This document shows, piece after piece, positions 1-6,215 of a stretch of DNA of 10,009 nucleotides. The notes under the pieces were generated by a model. That model was not told the origin of the DNA. It was given only the letters and a program-made list of their open reading frames with translations, and did not search any database. Both the position numbers and the translations under genes were made by a program. Numbering within the stretch: position 1 is the stretch's first letter; each line of letters begins with the position of its first letter. The DNA comes from Clostridia bacterium (GTDB lineage Bacteria; Bacillota; Clostridia; CAKSNL01; HGM11501): NCBI GenBank assembly GCA_017390225.1, contig JAFPCL010000026.1, positions 1 through 10,009 of the forward strand, in the 5' to 3' direction.

Positions 1-128
1 CGATCACTTACAGATATTACGGCGGCTGTGCATTTGAATTGTATAAGCCGGTCGTTATCGACATAGATGCACATGGCCTTAGCGGATATTCTTCTCAGAG
101 ACTGAACTTCTTAGTCAGCGGAAGATAA
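1..128 (+). CDS. 3' end of an unidentified protein (partial)
   Basis: An open frame enters from the left edge (first full codon at position 3) and ends at TAA 126-128. About 41 residues are visible, ending in LNFLVSGR. The fragment is rich in Tyr, Gly and beta-branched residues (RYYGGCAFELYKPVVIDIDA), which suits the end of a beta-rich or extracellular protein, but no family can be recognised. A strong hairpin terminator starts 9 bases after the stop, which supports this being a genuine gene end. The function is unknown and the start lies outside the window. Confidence 0.6.
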   Translation, partial: ITYRYYGGCAFELYKPVVIDIDAHGLSGYSSQRLNFLVSGR

Positions 129-136
129 TAGAATCA

Positions 137-176
137 AAAAACAGCACATCAGCAGTTTGGCTGATGTGCTGTTTTT
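137..176. terminator. Bidirectional intrinsic terminator between convergent genes
   Basis: There is a perfect 17-bp inverted repeat: arms 137-153 and 160-176 around a 6-base loop. It contains a GC-bearing core (CAGCACATCAGC) and ends in five T's on the + strand and a matching A-run on the other side. It lies between the + strand gene ending at 128 and the minus-strand MATE gene ending at 192, so it can terminate both. Confidence 0.93.
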
Positions 177-191
177 GTATTGTGTATGATA

Positions 192-1544
192 TCAGGCAGA
201 TCGTTGCGATACAATCAATTTCCGAATATGCCATATAGCCAAACACGTCATAACCGTGCAAGTTGTAATCCAGGAGAAAGGATAAGAATAATAAATACAT
301 TCCAAGGTCTTCACACGGGGAAAAACGAGAGAAATCCAGGCGATGCGAACGCCGCAAATGCCGAGGATGGAAATACACATGGGGACAAAGGAGATTCCCA
401 ATCCGCGCAGAACACCTTGGGAAACGTCCAAAAGCCCCATCACGGCGTAAGAAAATGCAATAATGTGCAGACGATTCATGCCGTAGGCAATAACCTGTGC
501 TTCTCCCGGGGCATAGATGCTCACAAGATTTTCCCCAAAGAAGAAAATCACACCGTATAAGACCCCCCAAATGGCAAGGGCATAACAGGCGGCAGTTGCA
601 TAGGCATAGGGAATGCGTTTTATTTTGCCGGCACCGCGAAGCTGACCCACAAAGGTGAGGGCGGCATGGTAGAAGGCATTGGTTGCCATAAAGATAAATC
701 CGTCAATATTGGCGGCCGCCGCATTGCCGGCAACGGCATCTTCTCCAAAGGTATTCATCGCCGATTGAATCACAAGGTTTGAAATGGAGAAAACACTGCT
801 TTGAATCCCGGCAGGAATTCCGATTTTAAGCATCTGGATAAATAAAGCTTTATCTATTCGCAGAAGCTTATAGGAAAAGCGAGCGGCATCCGTTCGTTTC
901 ATCAGGCAGAGCGTGACCATAATGGCAGACAATGCCTGTGCGGTGATGGTAGCAATGGCAACACCGACAACGCCGAGGGAAAAGACAATGACAAGAAGTA
1001 AATTAAGTCCCACATTGACAAGCCCTGTAAAGATTAGAATCCAAAGTGGCCGTTTGGTGTCGCCCAAAGAGCGAAGAATGGCCGCACTGAAATTATAGAC
1101 AACCAGTCCCGGCATCCCGATAAAGCAGATTTTCAGATAAATGACAGCAAGGGGAAGGATGCCGTCGGGGGTTTTCAATAAGTGGTGCATGGGCTCTGAA
1201 ATGAAATAACCGACACCGCCGACCAATATACCGCCCAAAATACCGATGAGGATGGCTGTATGTACCGTTTTCGATAAAAGATGCTTGTTTTTTGCACCGA
1301 AATGAAAGGCAGTGAGAACGCCACCACCGACGGAAAGCCCAATCACAAGGTTGGTGACAAGCCCTGCGATGGTGCCACAGCATCCGACGGCACCCAATGC
1401 CTCTTTGCCGTCGAAACGACCGACAACAACAATGTCGGCGGCATTGTATAAAAGCTGAATGATACCACTGATTAAAACCGGAATGGCATATAAAAACATA
1501 TTGGGAATCAGTGGTCCATGAATCAAATCTCTTTCTTTTTTCAT
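192..1544 (-). CDS. MATE family multidrug/sodium antiporter
   Basis: The product is a 450-residue polytopic membrane protein of the MATE (multidrug and toxic compound extrusion) family, which exports cationic or aromatic compounds using a Na+ or H+ gradient. The length fits the usual ~450 residues and 12 membrane helices. The N-terminal signature typical of the family is visible (GPLIPNMFLYAIPVL, then LLYNAADIVVVGRF), followed by alternating hydrophobic helices and a second-half repeat (IGIPAGIQSSVFSISNLVIQ). The substrate cannot be read from sequence. The start chosen is ATG at 1542-1544 (MKKERDLIHG), which has a GAGG site about 10 bases upstream. The frame is open to an ATG at 1610, but a good promoter (1570-1597) lies inside that extension, so the longer start would lie upstream of the transcript. 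It is transcribed alone, convergent to the gene at the left edge. Confidence 0.93.
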   Translation of the reverse strand: MKKERDLIHGPLIPNMFLYAIPVLISGIIQLLYNAADIVVVGRFDGKEALGAVGCCGTIAGLVTNLVIGLSVGGGVLTAFHFGAKNKHLLSKTVHTAILIGILGGILVGGVGYFISEPMHHLLKTPDGILPLAVIYLKICFIGMPGLVVYNFSAAILRSLGDTKRPLWILIFTGLVNVGLNLLLVIVFSLGVVGVAIATITAQALSAIMVTLCLMKRTDAARFSYKLLRIDKALFIQMLKIGIPAGIQSSVFSISNLVIQSAMNTFGEDAVAGNAAAANIDGFIFMATNAFYHAALTFVGQLRGAGKIKRIPYAYATAACYALAIWGVLYGVIFFFGENLVSIYAPGEAQVIAYGMNRLHIIAFSYAVMGLLDVSQGVLRGLGISFVPMCISILGICGVRIAWISLVFPRVKTLECIYYSYPFSWITTCTVMTCLAIWHIRKLIVSQRSA

Positions 1545-1569
1545 GATGTCTCGCCTCTTTCTATATGTA

Positions 1570-1597
1570 ATCATAGTCCGTTTTTTTAATTTGTCAA
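1570..1597 (-). promoter_or_regulatory. Sigma-A-type promoter of the MATE gene
   Basis: Read on the minus strand, TTGACA (1597-1592) is followed after 16 bases by TATGAT (1575-1570). The predicted transcription start is near 1563, giving a leader of about 20 bases before the ATG at 1544. The promoter sits just downstream of the terminator 1611-1651, so the pump appears independently transcribed. Confidence 0.82.
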
Positions 1598-1610
1598 GAC
1601 TTTTCAGCAA

Positions 1611-1651
1611 AAAAACACGTTTCGAAAATGAAATTCTCGAAACGTGTTTTT
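1611..1651 (-). terminator. Intrinsic terminator after the CBS-domain gene
   Basis: There is a perfect 15-bp inverted repeat (arms 1611-1625 and 1637-1651, 11-base loop) with core ACACGTTTCGA. On the minus strand the second arm runs into seven T's (A's at 1609-1615 on +). It closes the minus-strand CBS gene ending at 1735. The opposite side also has five T's, so weak activity on the + strand is possible. Confidence 0.88.
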
Positions 1652-1734
1652 CATCGTAGGAATGAGTGAGAAGAAGCGTATAAAGTTTTCTGCATCCGGT
1701 GCAGGATTGCCAACCCGCAGGCGGATTTTTTCAT

Positions 1735-2160
1735 TTAACGCACACGGCAGGGCCTGGAAATTTCAGCTAAAGCATGGGATGCTTCCATCGAAAAAGCATC
1801 TTCCGTTGCCGTGTCGCCGAGACTTAAAATACCGACAAGCCGCTTCCCGGCAACGACAGGAAGCCTGCGGGTTCTTGTTTCGCTCATTAAATACAGAGCA
1901 TCGGTAACATTGGTGTCCGGCGTGACCGTTGCCACATTACGTGTCATGATTTCATAAACATGGAGGCCTTGCGGGTCACGTTTTTGCGCCGTGGAACGAA
2001 CCGTGATATCACGATCGGTGATAATCCCCGTTAAAACCGAACCCTCGGCGACGGGAATAGAACCGACATTGTGCTGCTCCATCAGCTTTGCCGCATCATA
2101 TACGGTGGCATCGGGCGCAATGGTGATCGCCGGCGTTGTCATAATTTCACGAACAGTCAT
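1735..2160 (-). CDS. Stand-alone tandem CBS-domain (Bateman) protein
   Basis: This 141-residue protein consists almost only of two CBS motifs, at about residues 1-58 (MTVREIMTTPAITI ... GIITDRDITVR) and 66-125 (VYEIMTRNVATVTPDTNVTDAL ... LVGILSLGDTA). The TDRD and LxVGILSLGD segments are characteristic of the nucleotide-facing loops. Such pairs form a Bateman module that typically binds AMP, ATP, S-adenosylmethionine or similar adenosyl ligands. With no attached catalytic domain it is probably a soluble cytoplasmic sensor or partner protein, but its target is unknown. The start ATG at 2158-2160 is supported by AAAGGA nine bases upstream. The leader contains competing hairpins that could hide or expose this ribosome binding site. 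It lies downstream of queG on the same strand and is followed by a strong terminator. Confidence 0.9.
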   Translation of the reverse strand: MTVREIMTTPAITIAPDATVYDAAKLMEQHNVGSIPVAEGSVLTGIITDRDITVRSTAQKRDPQGLHVYEIMTRNVATVTPDTNVTDALYLMSETRTRRLPVVAGKRLVGILSLGDTATEDAFSMEASHALAEISRPCRVR

Positions 2161-2170
2161 GCGCTGTTTT

Positions 2171-2259
2171 CCTTTCTGCCCACAAGGATTGATATCATAA
2201 ACCGCTCGTGGGCAAAAACGGATACGAAAAATACGATCAGATAAGGTGGGCAGAGAAGG
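2171..2259 (-). promoter_or_regulatory. Candidate two-state RNA leader over the CBS gene ribosome binding site
   Basis: Read on the minus strand, a segment next to and including the Shine-Dalgarno (GTGGGCAGAAAGG, 2183-2171) can pair with either of two upstream copies of TGCCCAC. Pairing with the distal copy (CCTTCTCTGCCCAC, 2259-2246) gives 13 base pairs with one bulged C and buries AAGG of the ribosome binding site. Pairing with the proximal copy (TGCCCACGAG, 2214-2205, with 2186-2177) gives ten pairs including one G-U and leaves AAAGGA free. The two folds exclude each other. The layout resembles a translational switch. No known riboswitch class is recognised, and no ligand or convincing promoter is visible. 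Confidence 0.4.
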
Positions 2260-2352
2260 TACAAAAAAATGTACGTTCTGAGGCTTTTTATCTTGGTTCG
2301 TAAAACCGTCCTGATTGGGTCGGCAACAGTATTTTGCCCGTTTTATAGCCCT

Positions 2353-3126
2353 CTATTCTTTTTTTTCGTTTGAAATAATTTCCAGATTTCGAATGAGCAC
2401 CCCTTTGCCGCGCCAAGAAAAAGCGCGGTCTTTATACTTTTCGGAAAAAGTGCGGTTCGTCATAGACGAAAGCTCGGCAAGAGAAAGACGAAAGATTTGA
2501 TTCTCCGTAAAATCGGGAAGATAGGTTGTCTGGATATCGCGGTTATGCGGACACACGGTCTGGCAACGGTCACACCCGAAAATCAAATTGCTTTTGATTA
2601 AAATGGCTTCTTCTTCCCAAGTAAGCTCGCCTTTCTTTTGCGAAATGGCACTGGCGCATCGAGTGATGTCCAAGCCTTTTTCCGAAAGTGCACCGCCGGG
2701 GCAAGCTTTGTAGCATTGGTTGCATCCCAGGCACGTTTGTTCTATAGGGGTATCATAGGAAACGGAAATCGACGTATGAATCCAACCGATAAAGAAGAAA
2801 CTACCCAGCTTTGGGTGAATAAGCATTCCGTTTTTTCCGTAAAATCCAAGACCTGCCAGTCGGGCAAGGTGGCGGTCGACAGATGGCCCAATATCCGCAT
2901 GAACGGAGAAATCATCGGGCAGTGTTTGTTTGCCTAAAGACGTTAAAATCTCTGCAATAACGGCGTGATAATCTTTTCCGTAAGTATATAAAGAAAGATT
3001 GGCATCGGGCTTTGGCGTACTCGGATAGGCGAATAAGCACACAATGGCAGTTTTCCCCTCGTAGGAAGTGAATCCAATGTCGGATATGCCAAGTGACCGT
3101 GCACAGGCTATGATTTTTTCTTTCAT
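2353..3126 (-). CDS. queG: Epoxyqueuosine reductase, short form
   Basis: QueG carries out the last step of queuosine synthesis, reducing epoxyqueuosine to queuosine in tRNA with cobalamin and two [4Fe-4S] clusters. Visible features in order: an N-terminal KEKIIACARSLGISDIGF segment, the substrate-binding core with D78 in HADIGPSVDRHLARLAGLGF (corresponding to the conserved catalytic Asp) followed by GKNGMLIHPKLGSFFFIGWI, then cluster cysteines C132, C135, C138 and C142 (CLGCNQCYKACP), C157, and C185, C188 and C192 (CDRCQTVCPHN). All eight cysteines are present. At 257 residues it is much shorter than the ~310-380 of well-studied forms. The N-terminal region is compact and there is no HEAT-repeat tail. 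The start ATG (3124-3126) overlaps the mutY stop (ATGA), so translation is probably coupled. A related 4Fe-4S double-cluster reductase is the alternative, but the Asp and GKNG motifs favour QueG. Confidence 0.88.
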   Translation of the reverse strand: MKEKIIACARSLGISDIGFTSYEGKTAIVCLFAYPSTPKPDANLSLYTYGKDYHAVIAEILTSLGKQTLPDDFSVHADIGPSVDRHLARLAGLGFYGKNGMLIHPKLGSFFFIGWIHTSISVSYDTPIEQTCLGCNQCYKACPGGALSEKGLDITRCASAISQKKGELTWEEEAILIKSNLIFGCDRCQTVCPHNRDIQTTYLPDFTENQIFRLSLAELSSMTNRTFSEKYKDRAFSWRGKGVLIRNLEIISNEKKE

Positions 3127-4181
3127 AAGAACTCCTCAGGGATTAGTTTTTTAAATGCGGTGGGCAGAGCATAAATAGAAGAGAGCTCTTCTTTGGTGGC
3201 ACCGATCCAGTCGGAAGGAAGTGCTTCTACGCGCAGGGCATACCCTGTCATGTGCCACTCTGCGTGGGTGAAAATATGTACGGCAGAGGTTTTCCAAAGA
3301 AGCTCAAAACGGGAGATGCCATAAAGGGCAAGAGCTTTTGAAATCTCTTGTTCGCAAAGTGTGCCGCTTGTTGTGGGTAATCCATATAAATTGGCAAGAA
3401 GTCCGCTTTCGGGGCGCTTTTGAAGGGCAAGCCTTTCGGCACGATCGTATATAAGAAATACCGTCAAGTCTTCCTTCTTTCTTGTTTTTTTTGCAAGCCG
3501 CACGGGAAGCGCATTCGTTCGTTTTTCTCGGTGTGCCAAGCAATGATTGGCAACGGGGCAAAGCTCACACCTTGGATTTTTCGGAAGACAAACGTATTGC
3601 CCAATCTCCATCAACCCCTGAGTGAGAGCGGCAACGTCTTTTCCGAGATAAACACTTTTTAACATTTCGGTAAAATATTTTTTGGATTTATCCGCTAATA
3701 TATTGTCCTCGTAAAGGGTGAGTCTTGCCAAAAAACGAAGCACATTGCCATCGACGGCAGGGGTGGGCAGACCAAAGGCAATGGAGCTGATGGCACCTGC
3801 CGTGTAAGGCCCGATACCGGGAAGAGAAAGAAGCGCTTCATAGTCCCGTGGCAAAGCACAGCCGTGCTTTTGCACCAAAATCTTTGCGGTCTTTTGAAGA
3901 TTGGCGGCACGGGAATAATAGCCCAAGCCTTCCCAAAGCTTAAAAAGCTCGGCTTCGGAAAGAGAAGCCAAAGATATAATATCGGGTGCTTTTTCGATGA
4001 AGCGAAGAAAATAGGGAATCACGGCTTCAATGCGCGTTTGTTGCAGCATAATCTCCGAAAGCCAGACATGGTAAGGCACAGGTGGATTGCTTCGCCAGGG
4101 AAGAGCTTTCCCTCTTTGATAAAAATCGGAAATTACGGCAAGCGCAACCGAGGATAAGTCAACAGATACAGATGATGGCAT
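3123..4181 (-). CDS. mutY: A/G-specific adenine DNA glycosylase
   Basis: MutY removes adenine mispaired with 8-oxoguanine or guanine in base-excision repair. The 352-residue length matches the family. The helix-hairpin-helix glycosylase domain fills roughly residues 12-215: SEIMLQQTR with the catalytic Glu at 43, LPGIGPYTAGAISSIAFG as the HhH motif (119-137), and AVDGNVLRFLAR with the catalytic Asp at 144. The [4Fe-4S] cluster motif is C198-x6-C205-x2-C208-x5-C214 (CLPKNPRCELCPVANHC), exactly as expected. The C-terminal third is the NUDIX-like 8-oxoG recognition domain (LTVFLIYDRAERLALQKRP ... FTHAEWHMTGYALR). The ATG at 4179-4181 has AAGGAG nine bases upstream. It is first in a two-gene unit with queG (4-base overlap) and is divergent from the secreted Cys/His protein. 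Confidence 0.96.
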   Translation of the reverse strand: MPSSVSVDLSSVALAVISDFYQRGKALPWRSNPPVPYHVWLSEIMLQQTRIEAVIPYFLRFIEKAPDIISLASLSEAELFKLWEGLGYYSRAANLQKTAKILVQKHGCALPRDYEALLSLPGIGPYTAGAISSIAFGLPTPAVDGNVLRFLARLTLYEDNILADKSKKYFTEMLKSVYLGKDVAALTQGLMEIGQYVCLPKNPRCELCPVANHCLAHREKRTNALPVRLAKKTRKKEDLTVFLIYDRAERLALQKRPESGLLANLYGLPTTSGTLCEQEISKALALYGISRFELLWKTSAVHIFTHAEWHMTGYALRVEALPSDWIGATKEELSSIYALPTAFKKLIPEEFL

Positions 4182-4205
4182 GGCACAATTCTCCTTTATA
4201 TATTA

Positions 4206-4235
4206 AAGATAGCATATATATTTTACATTTGTCAA
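4206..4235 (-). promoter_or_regulatory. Probable promoter of mutY-queG
   Basis: On the minus strand, TTGACA (4235-4230) is followed by 18 bases and TATCTT (4211-4206), preceded by TGC as an extended -10. The -35 box is perfect and the -10 is moderate. The mutY ATG is 25 bases further on, with AAGGAG between. Confidence 0.65.
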
Positions 4236-4241
4236 TTTTAT

Positions 4242-4260
4242 TTGTTAAAAAATATTACAA
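4242..4260. promoter_or_regulatory. Imperfect dyad between divergent promoters (possible operator)
   Basis: The sequence TTGTTAA-AAAAT-ATTACAA is a 19-base AT-rich imperfect inverted repeat in the 40 bases between the two divergent -35 boxes. A second short near-palindrome, TTGTAACAA (4285-4293), lies inside the rightward promoter spacer. The arms recall redox-repressor (Rex-like) half-sites, but the spacing and symmetry do not match well, and AT-rich DNA produces such dyads by chance. Confidence 0.2.
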
Positions 4261-4275
4261 AGTTTTAAAAAAAGC

Positions 4276-4304
4276 TTGATTTATTTGTAACAATATGATA
4301 TAAT
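4276..4304 (+). promoter_or_regulatory. Promoter of the secreted Cys/His protein operon
   Basis: TTGATT (4276-4281) is followed by 17 bases and a perfect TATAAT (4299-4304) with an extended -10 TGA directly in front. The predicted start is near 4311, giving a leader of about 44 bases to the ATG at 4355. The ribosome site AGAGG lies 12 bases before that ATG. Confidence 0.85.
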
Positions 4305-4354
4305 TTCGAATCGAGTGAGAAAACATAAGATAAACAAGAGAGGTTTACATATTT

Positions 4355-5236
4355 ATGAAGATAAAAGCAGCCATTGGTTTATTGCTTTTTTTGATTATTT
4401 TTTCCGTGAGCTCTGTTTTTGCCGTAACGGACACCGTTTCTTTGATGACAAGTGCCTATGACAGTGCATTGTCCCTGTTCGGGCGCAGTAATTTTGACGG
4501 ATATTGCGGTGCCTGTGTGGGTAGACAATTGCAGGCATTGGGTGTAACACGGGGCTATGAAGGCAACGACGGAAATCAGACCTTCGATCATTATAAAACC
4601 ATGACTGCCACCACCGGCGGTTATGCCGTAACGAATTATTCTTCGGAAGAATATTCTCTGCGTGAGGTTTTGACTCTGGCAAACAGCATGAATCAAAGCG
4701 GCGAATTGACCATGATGGCGCTCGGCTTTCAGACCGGCTCTGCTTCAAAAAACGGGCAGAGATACGGACACACGGTTTTGATTTATTCCGTATTTGAAAA
4801 TATGGTATACTACACGGAATCCTATGAAAGCATAAAATGCAATAATATCAAAGTGAAATCCATTGACGAATTTGTCGGCATTTATTGCGACCGTCCGGAA
4901 ACCGCCGTGATTGAATACACCTTTGAGGGGGCTTCTTGGTTCTGGCAAACGGCAGAAGCTGTCGGGCTTCCCTATGGGGGATGGGTTTGTGCAGATAAAG
5001 CAGAGGTAAAAGTGGCAGAGCCTGTGGCTTTTGCTTTCAATGTGGGTGCCGCCGAGCTTTTGGTGCTCAGCTTTGAAAAAAACGGTGTGAAAAATGTTGT
5101 GATGCTCCCCAATCAAACGGAAAATTGGCATACAGCATCCTTCATGGAACCCGGTGTGTACACTGTGCACGTTATCGGATACAATATGGCAGGACACACA
5201 GTATCCGAAGCAATAACCGTAACGGTTACGGAATAA
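4355..5236 (+). CDS. Secreted Cys/His protein with Ig-like C-terminus, possible papain-fold hydrolase
   Basis: This 293-residue protein belongs to no family I can name. Residues 1-23 form a clear signal peptide (MKIKAAIGLLLFLIIFSVSS then VFA), with likely cleavage after A23. Residues ~25-180 carry DGYCGACVGRQLQALGV (C51 and C54 at a helix start), RYGHTVLIYSVFENMVYYTE (H139 opening a beta strand) and an acidic E155 just after. The order Cys at a helix N-terminus, GH-plus-strand, then an acidic residue is that of NlpC/P60, CHAP and related papain-like amidases and peptidases. Assigning activity is inference. Residues ~215-293 form a beta-sandwich of Ig or PKD type (VKVAEPVAFAFNV ... GVYTVHVIGYNMAGHTVSEA). 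It is first in a + strand run with three envelope genes. It has its own strong promoter and a hairpin follows its stop. No sortase motif or membrane anchor is visible, so the product is probably released or loosely wall-bound. Confidence 0.8.
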   Translation: MKIKAAIGLLLFLIIFSVSSVFAVTDTVSLMTSAYDSALSLFGRSNFDGYCGACVGRQLQALGVTRGYEGNDGNQTFDHYKTMTATTGGYAVTNYSSEEYSLREVLTLANSMNQSGELTMMALGFQTGSASKNGQRYGHTVLIYSVFENMVYYTESYESIKCNNIKVKSIDEFVGIYCDRPETAVIEYTFEGASWFWQTAEAVGLPYGGWVCADKAEVKVAEPVAFAFNVGAAELLVLSFEKNGVKNVVMLPNQTENWHTASFMEPGVYTVHVIGYNMAGHTVSEAITVTVTE

Positions 5237-5247
5237 AACAATAAATA

Positions 5248-5292
5248 CAATGCGGCGATTTATCTCGACATGTTTCGAAAATCGCCGCATTG
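5248..5292 (+). terminator. Perfect hairpin between operon genes, terminator-like without a strong T-run
   Basis: Arms 5248-5261 and 5279-5292 form a perfect 14-bp GC-rich stem (CAATGCGGCGATTT) with a 17-base loop. It starts 12 bases after the stop at 5236 and ends 9 bases before the AAAGGA ribosome site of the next gene. Only CTGTTTGG follows, so termination should be weak. It may be a partial terminator, an RNA-processing site or a 3'-end stabiliser that sets a higher level for the first gene. Confidence 0.6.
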
Positions 5293-5313
5293 CTGTTTGG
5301 AAAGGAATAAAAA

Positions 5314-5664
5314 ATGAAGCCGAATCGCTGGGATGTATGTGTGATTCTGTTGGTGATTTTGTGTGCCGTGCTTTTTCTGGTGGGAGCAAAGCAAACAGCG
5401 GAAGCAAGGCACGTGATTGTTTCTTGTCGCTCGGAGGTTGTATTTTGCCTGCCGCTTGATAAAGACGGGCGCTTTCCCGTGGAGGATAAATTGACCGTGG
5501 TAATTGAAAACGGAGAGGTTTATGTGGAAGAAGCAGTCTGTCCCGATCACTTATGCGAAAAGCATGCGCCGATTCGGCAAGCGGGCAGAAGCATCGTTTG
5601 CCTTCCTTCGCAAATTGTTGTTTCTTTGGAAGGAACGGGGCAGGTTGATGCAATTGTCCAATAA
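5314..5664 (+). CDS. NusG domain II (NusG_II) family membrane-anchored protein
   Basis: This 116-residue protein has one N-terminal membrane segment at about residues 8-25 (VCVILLVILCAVLFLVGA). The rest is extracytoplasmic and matches the NusG_II family: VVIENGEVYVEEAVCPDHLC (C76, C81) and RSIVCLPSQIVVSLEG (C96). The CPDHxC plus IVCLPxxxVV signature is diagnostic, and the length is normal. Despite the name, the family is not a transcription factor. In Bacillota it recurs next to Gx-type transporters and flavin-related export genes, but its biochemical role is not settled. AAAGGA precedes the ATG. It is followed after 12 bases by the Gx gene, as in many related genomes. The paired cysteines outside the membrane suggest a disulfide or metal or cofactor site, which is inference. 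Confidence 0.88.
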   Translation: MKPNRWDVCVILLVILCAVLFLVGAKQTAEARHVIVSCRSEVVFCLPLDKDGRFPVEDKLTVVIENGEVYVEEAVCPDHLCEKHAPIRQAGRSIVCLPSQIVVSLEGTGQVDAIVQ

Positions 5665-5676
5665 AGGAGGGGGAAA

Positions 5677-6174
5677 ATGCAAGTCAAGCAAATCACACGA
5701 TGTGCGCTTTTAGCTTCTGCTGCCATCTTATTCGGCTGGATTGAACGGATGTTTCCTCCGCTGTCTGCCGTGCCCGGTGTGAAGCTTGGATTGGGCAATA
5801 TTATCGTTTTATTGGCACTTTTTTTAAAAAGCGAGCATCCGTATTTAGAAAGTTTTATGATTTTACTGGTAAAAATATCCGTGACGGGGCTTTTGTTTTC
5901 GGGCGTGACGGGATTCTTATACAGTCTGTGCGGCGGTGTTCTTTCTTGGGCAGTGATGGCGATGCTGAAAAAAATGGGAAAATGTTCTCTTTGGGGCATC
6001 AGTGTGGCAGGCTCTGCTATGCATGTGAGCGGCCAAATGCTATGTGCCATGTTTTTTATGGGTTCCAATGGCCTTTTATGGTACTGGGCGATGCTTCTTT
6101 TCTTCGCTGTTCCGTCGGGGCTTGTGATTGCAGGTTTGTCCGTCGGCGTTTTGAAAAAAATGAGTAAATATTGA
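5677..6174 (+). CDS. Gx transporter family protein (heptaprenyl diphosphate synthase component I-like)
   Basis: This 165-residue integral membrane protein has about five hydrophobic segments. The family hallmark PGVKLGLGN is at residues 33-41, between the first two helices. The family is often labelled heptaprenyl diphosphate synthase component I, but the all-membrane, small S-component-like build fits a transporter (the 'Gx transporter' name) better than a prenyl synthase subunit. The substrate is not established. The ribosome site AAAGGAGGGGG is among the strongest in the window, four bases before the ATG. It follows the NusG_II gene by 12 bases. That pairing is known in other Bacillota and supports both calls. 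Confidence 0.87.
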   Translation: MQVKQITRCALLASAAILFGWIERMFPPLSAVPGVKLGLGNIIVLLALFLKSEHPYLESFMILLVKISVTGLLFSGVTGFLYSLCGGVLSWAVMAMLKKMGKCSLWGISVAGSAMHVSGQMLCAMFFMGSNGLLWYWAMLLFFAVPSGLVIAGLSVGVLKKMSKY

Positions 6175-6202
6175 GTTTTATGGGTATCCTCTTTTATAGA
6201 AT

Positions 6203-6209
6203 AAGGAGG
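6203..6209 (+). promoter_or_regulatory. Ribosome binding site deciding the VanW gene start
   Basis: AAGGAGG lies six bases before the ATG at 6216. The frame is open upstream to ATGs at 6171 and 6210, but the first has no such site and the second is too close, so 6216 is the supported start. This start also places the signal peptide at the very N-terminus. Confidence 0.85.
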
Positions 6210-6215
6210 ATGCCT

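Noticed and set aside
180..560. A 126-codon + strand frame after the first terminator
   Set aside because: It is the reverse of the MATE C-terminal half, starts directly after a terminator without a ribosome site, and resembles no protein.
1715..1733. Small hairpin CCGCAGGCGG followed by six T's on the + strand
   Set aside because: The stem is only three base pairs and no + strand gene ends there; the 15-bp stem at 1611-1651 is the real terminator nearby.
1644..1907. An 87-codon + strand frame with a basic N-terminus
   Set aside because: It starts inside the CBS terminator stem and runs antisense to the CBS gene end; no ribosome site.
2260..2276. Short palindrome GTAC-A7-T-GTAC upstream of the CBS leader
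   Set aside because: The arms are only four bases and the interior is a homopolymer; too weak to call an operator or terminator.
4745..5653. A 302-codon minus-strand frame
   Set aside because: It is antisense to the secreted Cys/His protein and NusG_II genes, both of which have strong family or signal-peptide support; it crosses their intergenic hairpin and has no coding signals.
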